Of a DNA stretch of 64,000 bases, positions 1 through 9,283 are shown piece after piece. The DNA is taken from the NCBI RefSeq assembly GCF_019550795.1, contig NZ_CP080545.1:4932001-4996000 (forward strand), written 5' to 3'. The notes below the pieces were generated by a model. That model made no database searches. It saw nothing but the letters and a program-made list of their open reading frames with translations, and had not been told where the DNA came from. Each line of letters begins with the position of its first letter. The first letter of the stretch is position 1. A program made the position numbers and the translations under genes. The stretch comes from Paenibacillus sp. sptzw28. Lineage in GTDB: Bacteria > Bacillota > Bacilli > Paenibacillales > Paenibacillaceae.

Positions 1-342
1 ACGGCGATGGCCATTCCGCCCCAGGAGCGTGTTTTCCATCTCGTCACCGGCGAGTTTCAATCGAAGACGGCGGACGGCAAAGAAATCGAGGTTTACCGAT
101 GGGATCCGGGAACGCTTATCGTAAATGCAGGCGAGCAGGTGGAGCTGCGGATAACCGGAATAAACGGGGCGTCGCATCCATTCGTAATTGAGGGGCTCGG
201 GGTCAAGGGCGAGGTAACCAAAGGCAAAACGACATCCGTCCGCTTCTCGGCCGAAACGAAAGGCACTTACCCGATCGTCTGTCTCACACACACCACAATG
301 GACCAGGGCGGGCCTATGGTCGGCTATATCGTCGTTCAATAG
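1..342 (+). CDS. Cupredoxin-domain protein (5' end outside window)
   Basis: A small beta-rich domain that ends in a type-1 copper site: His57, Cys92, His95 and Met98, in the spacing C-x2-H-x2-M typical of plastocyanin-like and cytochrome-oxidase-subunit-II-like cupredoxins (numbering from the ATG at 7). Such domains carry electrons or buffer copper outside the cell membrane. The reading frame is open back to base 1 and no ribosome binding site can be seen before the ATG at 7, so the N-terminus, probably with a signal or membrane anchor, is most likely off the window. No redox partner gene is visible. The copper ligands are seen directly; the exact role is not known. Confidence 0.75.
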   Translation, partial: TAMAIPPQERVFHLVTGEFQSKTADGKEIEVYRWDPGTLIVNAGEQVELRITGINGASHPFVIEGLGVKGEVTKGKTTSVRFSAETKGTYPIVCLTHTTMDQGGPMVGYIVVQ

Positions 343-404
343 AAGCACTGCAGTGACCGGACACAGTCCGGGCGCATATATAGGGGTGAGAGGAGTCGTT
401 TACG

Positions 405-716
405 ATGAAACCTTCACCCCCAAAACATCAAACGGGCTACCCAACCGCCCGGAAAATCAGACGCGCCTGCGAAAACGAGCTGTACCGCACTGTCAAGCGG
501 CTCGGTATTTGGGTTCCCAAAGAGCGGATGGCTCAAGCGGAAAAGCTGTATTTCGAGAAAGTAGCGCTAAATTTGCCCTGGATCCATGAGAACGGCAGCA
601 ACCGCAAGCTCCTCGCCGATTGGTGGGACGAGAACGTTAGCGGGGAAATAGCCGAACTGTGGGAAGTCGAGCCAAATAAGCTTCGGAGCGCCTTTCGGGA
701 CGCTTTCGGGGCATAA
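405..716 (+). CDS. Small hypothetical protein, 103 aa
   Basis: The start is supported by an AGGAG site nine bases before the ATG. The protein is soluble, rich in charged and aromatic residues (a Leu-Ala-Asp-Trp-Trp-Asp-Glu stretch in the second half) and has no signal peptide or membrane segment. I do not recognise a family with a known function. It follows the cupredoxin gene by 62 bases in the same direction and is followed by a strong hairpin, so it may be the last gene of that unit. Coding status rests on the good ribosome binding site and on the frame. Confidence 0.55.
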   Translation: MKPSPPKHQTGYPTARKIRRACENELYRTVKRLGIWVPKERMAQAEKLYFEKVALNLPWIHENGSNRKLLADWWDENVSGEIAELWEVEPNKLRSAFRDAFGA

Positions 717-1182
717 GCGGGCATAATAAAATTGCCTTTCCGGGTGATCAGAAGCAGACATATGACGGATTTCCGGTATCAAACAATTAACAGCAGCACT
801 GCTCCATCGGGGAGCCGTGCTGCTGTTTTCGTGTATGAGGGATATGCTCGGTAGGAACCGCATAAGCGCAAAGGTTGCTGCCATCGCTGCTTGCGAACAG
901 ATGGAGCGGCTATCATACAGCTTATGCAGCGGCGTCTTTAATGGCATGGACAAACCTCATATAATATGTGCCTATTTGTCCGTGGTCAATCCTTAAAGGG
1001 GAAAACCCCATGGACCGCTTCGGAGTTTAACCGTTCCACCCGGGGCCGACTGAAGATTCAGGCCGTCCCGATTGGTTCATTGAGATTGGATGCCTTACTT
1101 AATCCCCTTCTTCTCCAAATCCTGCAGGCGCCGTTGGTACATGACTTCTCTACTTTCCCGGCACCAACATGGTTCACTGCCA
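717..1182. other. Gene-poor stretch with one hairpin
   Basis: Apart from the hairpin at 789-827 I see no convincing gene here. Open frames on the minus strand (567-953 and 1095-1385) run against the good gene at 405-716 or have no ribosome binding site. Confidence 0.5.
789..827 (+). terminator. Hairpin terminator after the small hypothetical gene
   Basis: Perfect 11-base arms (AACAGCAGCAC and GTGCTGCTGTT) with a GC-rich inner loop, followed by TTCG on the plus strand. Lies 73 bases after the stop of the 405-716 gene. Confidence 0.65.
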
Positions 1183-3297
1183 CTAGGCGGGAGCGAGCTC
1201 ATTAAGGAGCCGGCGGCTTGCGGCAGCTGCCGCTTTGGATTCCGGCGTGACGTCGAAATCGCGTCCGCCCCGTTTCGCCGCTTCGCCTTGCGATTGAAAA
1301 GCAGCGAAGAACGCCAGCGCCGTCTCGGCGGCGTAGCGGGCGTCAGCCGGTCTTTCGGCAGCTCGCATATTTTGGGCGAGCTCATTCATCGTTACGATCG
1401 CGGTGGTCTGATTGTCGCGGTCGTAATGATCGTAACGCAGCGCCAGGCGCAGGTATGCCGCGGCCTGCCCGGCGTCGCCCCGCTCGGCATAGCTGCGGCC
1501 GAGCGCCCGCAAGAGCGGCACGGACTGCGGCTCGTAGCGCAGTCCGGCGGCCAGCAGCGCCGCTCTCTCCTGCGGCGGCGCCAGCTGGGCGAGCTCGATG
1601 CGAATCCGGCTCCAATACGGATTCGCACTGAGCGCAGAGCGCAGCGAAGCCGCCTGCGCTTCGCCGGTGAGCGCGACGGCCTCCGCCCGGTGCTGCACCG
1701 CACGGTCAAACCGCCAGCCATAGGCAGCGGCAGCGGTGAATAGGGCGACGGCCGTCAATGCAACGGCGATTTGGGCCGTATACGCCCTATTGCCCCCGGT
1801 TCGCCAAAGCGGCTTCACCGCTACTTGATCGCCGCCGGGAAGCGGACCGGCGGAGTAATAAATAATCCAGCTGAACAGCAGCAGCCAATAATAACCGAAG
1901 GACATGTCGAAATCGACTGCCGCATGAATCAGCAGCAGGCCGATTGGAACAACGCCTGTCCGGTCGCGCATCCATACCCGGCGAAGAAGGAGTCCAAGAC
2001 CGATAATGAAAACGATCAAGCCGATAAGTCCGAGATTCAGCAGCATGTCCAAATAACCGCTGTGTACCTCGTTTCCGATATACGGATATGTTTGGATTCT
2101 TGTAAACAGCATCCGCCACGTATCGCCTCCCCGTCCCAGCAGCGGCGCCTCCCTAAATAACAGCCATGCATCCCGGTAGAACATCGACCTGGCGCCCGCT
2201 GTTTGAAAATGACCGCTGAGCCGCCCGTGGATAACAGACGGAAGGATCAGCGCCAAGGCCGCGATCGCGCCGGACCAGCCTCCCCATGCGGCAATTTCAA
2301 GCCGTCGTCCGGACCGGCGGGAGACAGCCGCCCGAATAACGGCAAATCCTGCGGCACCTGTTAACAGAACGGCCAGCAGCAGAACCGTTGCTGACATACC
2401 CGCCGCACCCGCAGCCCCTCCGCTCCGCAGCCCCGCCTCCAAGGCGAAACGGTAAGCCGCACCTGCGCCTATCACTGTCCAGGCTGAATAGATAAGCCAC
2501 TTGACCCGCTCAGGCCGCGTAACCAGCAGCAAACCGGCAAGCCAGCCGGCCGCAGCCGAGAGCCAAGCGCCCCGCGACTCCGTCAGCAGAAGCGTAAGCG
2601 CGGCCGGTATGACCAGCACCGCCGCGGATATAAACGCAGCACGCGATCCGGCACGGGCAAGCAGCAGCCACTGCCAAATCAAATAAGCTCCAGCGACCGT
2701 CCCGAGCAGGTTCGGATATTGCATAAATCCGGCAAGCCGGGCGCCGACGGAGGATAATTGATTATCACCCGTGAACATGATCATTTCTGGAAACGAAATC
2801 CACCCCATCCACCCCGCCAAGGCTCCTCCGATAACGAAAAGGCCTGCCGCCTGCAGCGCCGCCCCCAATAAGAAGGGATGGCGTCCGGATCCGAACCACA
2901 TATACCCGGTCATAAGGAAGGCGGCATATGCCGACCATCTTATTGCTTGTTCGATAGTGCCCAGCACGGAAGCGGGCTCATTCAACAAAGATAACCCGTA
3001 AAGCAGCGAAATAGCGACCGGGCCGTAGGCTTCTGCCGGAACGGATGACCAGCCTGGGAGAACGGAAGCACGCGCTGAACTGCCTGGCGATAATCCAAGA
3101 GTCGGGCTTTTCGTCTGCCGCCGAATCCGGATGCGTCCTGCCGTCTCTGCGGCAACCGCCCATCCAACCGCAACTGACATCATGACCCATTCCCACTTAT
3201 AGAAATTCACATCAAAAAACATACCGTATCTGTAAGCCGAATGGGCAAGCATGAACGCGAATAACAATGAAGCGATAGCCACAACTATTGCCGGCAT
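1183..3297 (-). CDS. O-antigen ligase/polymerase family membrane protein with TPR tail
   Basis: A 704-residue polytopic protein with about a dozen hydrophobic segments in its first 470 residues. It shows the Wzy_C signature: a TESRGAWLS loop near residue 230 and, further on, a GRGGDTW segment followed by an HSGYLDMLLNLG motif. The last 200 residues are soluble and resemble tetratricopeptide repeats. Members of this family join glycan units to lipid, glycan or protein acceptors at the outer face of the membrane. The start has a GAAGGGG site seven bases upstream. The gene stands alone between a hairpin and a gene-poor stretch. Its 3' third is markedly GC-rich, which creates long overlapping open frames (for example 1090-1743) that are not genes. 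Substrate unknown. Confidence 0.8.
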   Translation of the reverse strand: MPAIVVAIASLLFAFMLAHSAYRYGMFFDVNFYKWEWVMMSVAVGWAVAAETAGRIRIRRQTKSPTLGLSPGSSARASVLPGWSSVPAEAYGPVAISLLYGLSLLNEPASVLGTIEQAIRWSAYAAFLMTGYMWFGSGRHPFLLGAALQAAGLFVIGGALAGWMGWISFPEMIMFTGDNQLSSVGARLAGFMQYPNLLGTVAGAYLIWQWLLLARAGSRAAFISAAVLVIPAALTLLLTESRGAWLSAAAGWLAGLLLVTRPERVKWLIYSAWTVIGAGAAYRFALEAGLRSGGAAGAAGMSATVLLLAVLLTGAAGFAVIRAAVSRRSGRRLEIAAWGGWSGAIAALALILPSVIHGRLSGHFQTAGARSMFYRDAWLLFREAPLLGRGGDTWRMLFTRIQTYPYIGNEVHSGYLDMLLNLGLIGLIVFIIGLGLLLRRVWMRDRTGVVPIGLLLIHAAVDFDMSFGYYWLLLFSWIIYYSAGPLPGGDQVAVKPLWRTGGNRAYTAQIAVALTAVALFTAAAAYGWRFDRAVQHRAEAVALTGEAQAASLRSALSANPYWSRIRIELAQLAPPQERAALLAAGLRYEPQSVPLLRALGRSYAERGDAGQAAAYLRLALRYDHYDRDNQTTAIVTMNELAQNMRAAERPADARYAAETALAFFAAFQSQGEAAKRGGRDFDVTPESKAAAAASRRLLNELAPA

Positions 3298-3401
3298 CTG
3301 ATATCCCCTTCTACGGCGATGTGAAATATCCCAGATTCTACCTTCTTATTACCGATTGTATCATAAGGAAACGTGAATCGATAACCAAAGATTAAACAGA
3401 G

Positions 3402-3437
3402 ACAGGCGCCCGGGTACGATGACCTTCGGGCGCCTGT
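3402..3437 (-). terminator. Hairpin after the PilZ gene
   Basis: Perfect 11-base arms (ACAGGCGCCCG and CGGGCGCCTGT). On the minus strand it follows the PilZ gene stop by 47 bases and is followed by a moderately U-rich stretch, so it likely ends that transcript. Confidence 0.6.
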
Positions 3438-3483
3438 ATATTAATCGAATCATTCCGAAGCATTTCGAAAATCGGTTGAAATG

Positions 3484-4200
3484 CTAACTGCGCTCTTTCC
3501 CTGGTTTCTCCTCTTTCCTGCGATAGTAGGAGGCTACCTGTTCACGCAGTATAAACGCTCTCAGCGCCCGCTGCCGGTGAGCGTCCAGTTCGCAGAAGCG
3601 GGCTCCATAAAACGATTGCCCCCCGTCGAATTCGCTGCGCATGATTTCGAGCGAGCAATGAAATTCCGAGCCGAGCATTATTGTTGCCTCGACGACTTCG
3701 CTGACAAGTATTTTCGGTCCTTCGGAAACGATAAATCCGATACCGGAGCAGCTGATATTTCTTGCATATAAACTGATCGATTCGGTAAATTCAAACGTCT
3801 CCGGCCCGTCTTTAAGCTCTCTTGTTTCAGAAATGGTTCGCTTCAACGTTCCGTTATGCCCGATCTCCAAGCGAGGTGCTTCGCGTTTCTCTTCGAGCCC
3901 GACAAGTGCCCGCGACGGAAAAAGAACGGCGATGGAGCCTTCAGCCCTGCCGATGACAGTCGATTGCAGCCGGTGAATACCTACCGGTGAATAGATTGTC
4001 AAGTCGACTGGGTTACCCAGATCGAACGACTTGAACTCCGTCATCTCGATCTCCATCATTTCACCTTCGATATGAGACAGAACCCCGGTTGAAACATAGC
4101 CGTCTTTCTCGACGACCGTCCGACTGAGTATAAGCGCCTTCTCGGTGAAGGTGGCCTTCTCTACCCCGTATCTCTGCTTATTCCGCGCATTCAGTATCAC
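3484..4200 (-). CDS. PilZ-domain protein (c-di-GMP effector)
   Basis: A 238-residue soluble protein. The C-terminal half is a PilZ domain: an RxxxR element (R in EKREAPRLE) followed about 45 residues later by NISCSGIGF, the N-x-S-x-x-G element. Both are needed to bind cyclic di-GMP. The N-terminal half resembles the YcgR/flagellar-brake type of beta domain. I place the start at the GTG at 4200, because AGGAGG lies seven bases before it; the frame stays open to an ATG at 4323 but that extension only translates the repeat element. It is first in a set of c-di-GMP genes pointing the same way (HD-GYP and GGDEF genes to the right), so a shared signalling role is likely. Confidence 0.85.
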   Translation of the reverse strand: MILNARNKQRYGVEKATFTEKALILSRTVVEKDGYVSTGVLSHIEGEMMEIEMTEFKSFDLGNPVDLTIYSPVGIHRLQSTVIGRAEGSIAVLFPSRALVGLEEKREAPRLEIGHNGTLKRTISETRELKDGPETFEFTESISLYARNISCSGIGFIVSEGPKILVSEVVEATIMLGSEFHCSLEIMRSEFDGGQSFYGARFCELDAHRQRALRAFILREQVASYYRRKEEKPGKERS

Positions 4201-4215
4201 TTCGGGACCTCCTAA

Positions 4216-4292
4216 GCGTTTTGCGTGGCAAAACGCAGCTTCGTAAGCATACACTTGGGGTTTTGCGTGGGCAAAACGCAGCTTCGTAAAGC
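4216..4292 (-). repeat. Two tandem 43-base palindromic units in the PilZ gene leader
   Basis: Two copies, 43 bases apart, each with a GTTTTG/CAAAAC hairpin and a GCTTCGTAAGC-like second palindrome. The last unit ends two bases before the AGGAGG of the PilZ gene. The same family appears in five copies at 19416-19606, also directly before an AGGAGG. Confidence 0.8.
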
Positions 4293-4469
4293 TGTTTTTT
4301 AAAATAAAAAAAGCTGCTTCCACGGAGCCGCTTTTGTCACCCAGAATGGGCGGGTCATTTCGGCAGCCAGGCTATCATTCGTTCAAAATTGAACCTTAGA
4401 CCCTTTAGCTTTGCGTCCTTGCCTTTCAGCAAGTTTGCTATTGTCGATGTATGCAGTTGTGGAGTTTAC

Positions 4470-5552
4470 CTACATTTCTTTAATAATCATCAGGCAGTTC
4501 TGGTCCTTGAGATCAATCTCGTACGGGGCTGGCGGCGGACTTCCGTCAGCTTCACGAAGCACCCTTACCTTTGGCCGATGAAGCGCAAGCGGATTGTTCA
4601 GTGCCACGACGGCAATCTGGCCTGAGCTGAGAAGTACTGTCGTTGCAACCGGGTAGATCGATATATGCTTGCAAAATGTCCGGATCAGCTCGAGATCAAA
4701 AAATGTGTTTCCTGCCGCAAACAAATATTCGATCGCTTCTGTCGGCGTGTATCGTCGTCTATGGGGACGGGGTGAAGTTAGTGCGTCGTATACATCGGCC
4801 AGCGAGATGATTTGCGCATATTCATGAATGGCATCCTTACTCAGCTTTCGCGGATATCCAGAGCCGTCATACCGCTCATGATGCTGCAAGGCGCAGTGCG
4901 CGGACAGAAGAGATATATCATGCTGAGCCCTGAGAATATTGAATCCTTCCTCCGTATGCTTCTCCATCGTGGCCCGTTCTGCAGCGGTAAGTGGCGATAT
5001 TTTATTTATCAGCTCTTTGGGCAATCGCGTCATACCAATATCGAACAGCAGCGCACCCATTCCCAGTTCTTCCATCTGAGTCCGGTTATACCCTTTGGCA
5101 AGTCCCATAATACCGGCCAATATAGCCACATTTACCGAATGCTGGAACAAATAACCGTCGGCAACTTGAATGTTGGTCAGGCTTACCAGAACGTCTTCCC
5201 TGGCGATTAGGTCCTGCATGATATCACCGAAAACATGCCGGAAAGTTCTTCCCATCTCGGGAGCAATGGCTCTGCCCTTAGCGGCCGGCTGTTCCATTAG
5301 AGTATTCATCGTTTTGAATACCGCAGCTGTGGCAAGCTTACACGTATCGTCGCGAATAGCCGACGTCGGTTCGATATCCTCCGTCATGGGATCATCGAGA
5401 TACAGCATATCGATTCCGAGCGATTTAAGGCGCTTGATGAACCGTTCATTAAGCTCCACGCCGGCTCCGAGCAGTATATTTCCGTTTTCCTGCAAGATAG
5501 GGCTAGCCAATTTGTCTCCCGGCCTTGCGGAAAGGATATTTAATTTTCGCAT
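4470..5552 (-). CDS. HD-GYP domain protein with a degenerate HD motif
   Basis: A 360-residue protein. Residues from about 105 to 320 form an HD-GYP domain, the type that breaks cyclic di-GMP. Visible landmarks are His138, the pair His224-His225, the GYP motif at 232-234 and Asp253. However, the HD pair itself reads Phe170-Asp171, followed by IGM rather than IGK, so one metal-binding His and the conserved Lys are missing. It may therefore be weakly active or inactive as a phosphodiesterase, or use an altered metal site. No membrane segment. It lies 34 bases downstream of the GGDEF gene in the same direction, which suggests co-transcription. Confidence 0.85.
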   Translation of the reverse strand: MRKLNILSARPGDKLASPILQENGNILLGAGVELNERFIKRLKSLGIDMLYLDDPMTEDIEPTSAIRDDTCKLATAAVFKTMNTLMEQPAAKGRAIAPEMGRTFRHVFGDIMQDLIAREDVLVSLTNIQVADGYLFQHSVNVAILAGIMGLAKGYNRTQMEELGMGALLFDIGMTRLPKELINKISPLTAAERATMEKHTEEGFNILRAQHDISLLSAHCALQHHERYDGSGYPRKLSKDAIHEYAQIISLADVYDALTSPRPHRRRYTPTEAIEYLFAAGNTFFDLELIRTFCKHISIYPVATTVLLSSGQIAVVALNNPLALHRPKVRVLREADGSPPPAPYEIDLKDQNCLMIIKEM

Positions 5553-5586
5553 CTGCAGCTCCCGCCTTTAGTGGCTTGCTCTCTAT

Positions 5587-6276
5587 TTATTGCGCCTGCA
5601 TCATCCCAGGTTCGGCATGCTTCATTTTCCGTGATTTTTTGTCCGCGTACATCCGTTTATCCGCCGTATGAGCAAGCTCGCTTAACTGATTGCCCTGCTC
5701 CGGAAAGGATGCGCTTCCAACAGATACCGAAAGGCCAAATCCGGTAATGACCGAAAGCCTAAGAAGCTTTTCCTGCAGCTGCTGCAGTAATTTCTCAAGC
5801 AATCTGTCGTCCGCATAAGGACAAATCATGATGAATTCGTCGCCGCCCCATCTACCCGAAATCTCCCCCCGCTGGGCACAGATTTGGAGCGTTTCGGAAA
5901 CAAGCCTAAGCGCCTGATCCCCTTGCTCGTGACCAAACCGGTCATTGACCTCTTTGAAATCGTTTACGTCCAAGATCAGCACCGTTAATTTCTTGCGTTT
6001 GCGCTGCGCCTGATTAACAAGCTTAGGGAAGTTTGCCTCTATGAAGCCGCGATTGTACAGACCCGTCATACAGTCGATGGTTGAGTTTGACTTAAGCAAA
6101 TCGTATTTGCGCCCCAGCAGCCACGCAATCGGAAGGGCGGCGGCGGCATAAACACCGGCGAAGGCATAAGATGCAGCCATGGCGGAGGTATCTTTCATCC
6201 AATAACCGAGTCCGGCCATATACGTAATGGTCCCGATTGTAACCGCTGCTGCAGTAATACGTCCCGCGAAATACAT
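5587..6276 (-). CDS. Membrane-bound GGDEF diguanylate cyclase
   Basis: With the start at the ATG at 6276, chosen for the GGGGGGAG just upstream, the protein is 229 residues. Two hydrophobic segments near the N-terminus are followed by a GGDEF domain with an intact active-site motif (RWGGDEF), so it should make cyclic di-GMP from two GTP. The inhibitory RxxD site usually found five residues before the motif is not present. An open frame extends to 6453 but overlaps the upstream gene by more than 160 bases and has no better start. The gap to the upstream cyclase gene is only 13 bases, so the two are very likely in one operon. Confidence 0.85.
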   Translation of the reverse strand: MYFAGRITAAAVTIGTITYMAGLGYWMKDTSAMAASYAFAGVYAAAALPIAWLLGRKYDLLKSNSTIDCMTGLYNRGFIEANFPKLVNQAQRKRKKLTVLILDVNDFKEVNDRFGHEQGDQALRLVSETLQICAQRGEISGRWGGDEFIMICPYADDRLLEKLLQQLQEKLLRLSVITGFGLSVSVGSASFPEQGNQLSELAHTADKRMYADKKSRKMKHAEPGMMQAQ

Positions 6277-6289
6277 ACCGCTCCCCCCA

Positions 6290-7960
6290 TCAACTGACAT
6301 TGACAATCCGGTTGCGTCCGCCCCTCTTGGCTTCATAAAGGGCTGCGTCCGCTTTCGCAAACAATTCGCGCAAATATATTTTCGCGTCATCGACCTCCTC
6401 GGCATGCTGCGCTTCGACAGCGAGGACGCCGATACTGATTGTGATCGAGACACTGTTTTTTTCCTTGCCGGCCGCTATTTCATTGTCTTCCACCGCCACA
6501 CGGATCCGCTGCGCCAAGACTTCAGCTTGATCGCGGTTAGTATGAGGCAAATAAACGGCAAACTCTTCACCGCCGTACCTTGCCAGTATATCCGTTCGCC
6601 TTAAGGCTCCCCGGACGATCTCGGCTGTTCGGCGTATCACTTCATCACCGACCAGATGGCCGTAAGTATCATTGACCGTTTTGAACAAATCGATATCGAA
6701 TAAAAAAATAGCGAACGGTATACGGTAACGCAAATTCGTCATCACTTCATGTTCAAGCTGCAGCATCAAATATCTGCGGTTGAAACAACCGGTCAAGCTA
6801 TCGGTGACAGCCATCTGCTCAAGCTTCTGATTCGCTTGAAACAACTCATCCTGCATATAGAGCAGAGCACGGTTTCTTTCTTGAAGCGCTTCATACTGAG
6901 CGTAGGATTCCTCGATCAGTCTCCTGAGCTCGGTATCGTCCTGAAACGTAATAACTCTTCCCATCATTTTTTGCTGGATCATAATCGGGGCGACATGCAT
7001 CGATAAATAGACGAAACTGTCGTCCGGCTGCCGGACCGCGATGTCGGCTTGAATCCTTCTCTCGGGATGAAGACGATAGGTTTGCAGGAATTCTTCTTCA
7101 AGATCGCTAAGCGCACAGGCTTCAAGAAGCGCTTCCATATCGAACAGATGTCCAAGTGCAATACGGAGCTCGGGATTTACCGCCCGGTTCATTTCGATAA
7201 CGTAATCCTGCTCGTCCATCACGATTACGCCGGCCGACATCGTATCGGCGACATCCTGCTGGGCGATTTTAATAATATCGAACATACGGTGTTTGCGAAT
7301 GGAAAATACGAAGTACAAATTCGATATTACAATGCCTGTAGATGTCAGCCCCGGAATGACCGGCAGCCACTTGTCAAATACGACATTGAGGAGAAGGTCC
7401 AGCGTAGCAAAGCCTACGATGACAAAGATCCCGGTTAACGCATTGGCGATCTGCGGCCGATCCTGTACCTGCGATTCCGAACAATACGCCCGCCACAGCA
7501 AACGCGTCGAGTAAACATAATACGAAAGCAGAACAAGGATCAAAACCCAAAAAATCGGACCGTAAACTCGCTGCTCATAGTGATTGTCGACCGCTGACAT
7601 AAAGAGATGTTCCGGGTTCCACAAAATGCCGATCAATACAAGCATCGACGGAAGAAGCGCGTAAACGATTGATTTTCGGCCAGGCACGTATGCGCGATTG
7701 GTTAAAAATTTAGTAAATAGCAGCCATCCGAATCCGAGCATGGACATGCCGATAAACGAAATGTTGACATAAACGAGCTGTAAATTAGGGTTGTCGGTCG
7801 TATGGACTGCGACTTGGCCAAACGGCCAGAGCATCATAAAGAAGTGAAAAAGCAAATAGACTTTATGGATCTGTGTTATAACGTTCGTCGCAAAAACATA
7901 AACGAAAACCATAAATAGAATGAGAAATAAAAGTAGGTCAAGCCATGTCATCAGTCCCAA
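6290..7960 (-). CDS. 7TM sensor diguanylate cyclase with PAS-like and GGDEF domains
   Basis: A 556-residue protein. About the first 230 residues hold seven hydrophobic segments of the histidine-kinase N-terminal 7TM type. A PAS-like domain follows (residues about 235-345), then a short coiled coil and a GGDEF domain at about 390-550. The active-site motif reads GGEEF, a known functional variant, and an RRTD inhibitory site sits five residues before it, so product feedback is expected. It should sense an unknown membrane or cytoplasmic signal and make cyclic di-GMP. It is the first gene of the c-di-GMP set 7960-3484 on the minus strand. Confidence 0.9.
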   Translation of the reverse strand: MGLMTWLDLLLFLILFMVFVYVFATNVITQIHKVYLLFHFFMMLWPFGQVAVHTTDNPNLQLVYVNISFIGMSMLGFGWLLFTKFLTNRAYVPGRKSIVYALLPSMLVLIGILWNPEHLFMSAVDNHYEQRVYGPIFWVLILVLLSYYVYSTRLLWRAYCSESQVQDRPQIANALTGIFVIVGFATLDLLLNVVFDKWLPVIPGLTSTGIVISNLYFVFSIRKHRMFDIIKIAQQDVADTMSAGVIVMDEQDYVIEMNRAVNPELRIALGHLFDMEALLEACALSDLEEEFLQTYRLHPERRIQADIAVRQPDDSFVYLSMHVAPIMIQQKMMGRVITFQDDTELRRLIEESYAQYEALQERNRALLYMQDELFQANQKLEQMAVTDSLTGCFNRRYLMLQLEHEVMTNLRYRIPFAIFLFDIDLFKTVNDTYGHLVGDEVIRRTAEIVRGALRRTDILARYGGEEFAVYLPHTNRDQAEVLAQRIRVAVEDNEIAAGKEKNSVSITISIGVLAVEAQHAEEVDDAKIYLRELFAKADAALYEAKRGGRNRIVNVS

Positions 7961-8085
7961 TATGATTCACCCAATCAAGAGTTAATATGTAAAACGACCT
8001 GGGACCAGCCACACTCTCCCATTCTATCACAATCCGCATTTATTCGACAATGTCCATTGTTGTCTTATTTAAGATAAGCACGCCG

Positions 8086-9267
8086 TTACGGCAAACCGGC
8101 CTGCGGAAGACGACTTGACAACTCCCTCTCCAAGTAGGGCGAAAGTTGCAAAACATCGCGAAACGCCTCATATTCCCGCCACTTTCGCTCCGTATCGTCC
8201 TTACGGCCTAGTGCGGCGCGAATCAGCATGTTCTTGGGCGTATGTTCCGGATCGATAAATTCCAGCAGCTGTACTTTATATCCAAGCACTTCGAGAAGCT
8301 GCGCACGCACGGCATCAGTGGCTAGTGCCGCGAATCGTTCCTTCAGCAATCCGTGAGCCAATAAAGGTCTAAGTGAATCGTTCGATATTTGCCGGAACAA
8401 TTCATGTTGGCAGCAAGGCACGGAAAGTATTACCGCCGCTCCCCACTCAACCGCTTTCACAAGCGCGGCGTCGGTGGCCGTATCGCAAGCGTGCAGGGTT
8501 ACAACCATATCAATATTCGTTTGCTCATTATATTGCGCGATATCGCCCACCTGAAAATGAAGCCGGTCATAACCCAGCTTGCGGGCCAGCTCCGAGCAGA
8601 AGGCTATAACATCCTCTTTCAAATCAAGTCCGATGACTGAAATCTGCCGTTTCTGCTGAATGGCGAGCAAATAATACAGCGCAAAGGTCAAATACGATTT
8701 GCCGCAGCCAAAATCGACGATTTTGATTTCTCTGCCTTCCGGCAGGTACGGGAGAACATCCGTCACCATCTCAAGAAACCGGTTTATTTGCCTGAACTTG
8801 TCTTGTTTCTTGGAGGCGACCCGGCCGTCCTTGGTCATGATGCCGAGCTCAACCATGAATGGGGCCGCTTCTCCCTCCTGGATGACACGCTCCTTCTGAC
8901 GGTTGTGAGACAGCTGGTCCTGTTCGCCCTTAGCCGTGGCCGGCTTGCCCAGTACAGCGGCCTTTCCCTTCTTATTGAATAACACCTGTACATCTGCTGT
9001 GTCCGTTTTGAACAGAGCCTGGCGGTAATGCTCCTCAAGCCACCCGGCCATCCGAAGGGCGGCATCGGCTTGCGGGACGTTGTCGTGCGTCACTTTAGTT
9101 GCAAAATGATACTCGAATTGATAATGGAGACTGCCCTTTAGCTGAATAGGGCGGACGGTTGTTTTCGGCGGAATGCTTCCGTCCTTGCGCCGAAGCTGGC
9201 TGAAGGTCGCCTGCCGCAGCTGTCCGTTGTCCACCCATTGCCTTAACTGTTCCTGCCATTTCTCCAC
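8086..9267 (-). CDS. SAM-dependent methyltransferase (Methyltransf_32 type)
   Basis: A 393-residue soluble protein. A class I methyltransferase core begins near residue 180 with the SAM-binding motif IVDFGCGKS, followed by GLDLKED (acidic ribose-binding loop) and the family-specific TLHACDTATD and VPCCQHEL motifs. The first 170 residues are a separate charged domain. Relatives are widespread, and a nucleic-acid or protein substrate is guessed but not proven. The gene lies 16 bases downstream of the DUF6483 gene in the same direction. I see no membrane segment or signal peptide. Confidence 0.8.
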   Translation of the reverse strand: MEKWQEQLRQWVDNGQLRQATFSQLRRKDGSIPPKTTVRPIQLKGSLHYQFEYHFATKVTHDNVPQADAALRMAGWLEEHYRQALFKTDTADVQVLFNKKGKAAVLGKPATAKGEQDQLSHNRQKERVIQEGEAAPFMVELGIMTKDGRVASKKQDKFRQINRFLEMVTDVLPYLPEGREIKIVDFGCGKSYLTFALYYLLAIQQKRQISVIGLDLKEDVIAFCSELARKLGYDRLHFQVGDIAQYNEQTNIDMVVTLHACDTATDAALVKAVEWGAAVILSVPCCQHELFRQISNDSLRPLLAHGLLKERFAALATDAVRAQLLEVLGYKVQLLEFIDPEHTPKNMLIRAALGRKDDTERKWREYEAFRDVLQLSPYLERELSSRLPQAGLP

Positions 9268-9283
9268 GCCTGCAATTCATCTC

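Noticed and set aside
567..953. Minus-strand open frame of 128 codons
   Set aside because: Overlaps the better supported 405-716 gene and crosses a terminator hairpin; no binding site.
1093..1138. Short minus-strand frame ending LQDLEKKGIK after the 1183-3297 gene
   Set aside because: Fifteen codons without a binding site; at most a leftover of an earlier longer reading frame.
1090..1743. Long plus-strand open frame
   Set aside because: Lies antisense to the GC-rich TPR end of the O-antigen-ligase-like gene; its openness follows from base composition.
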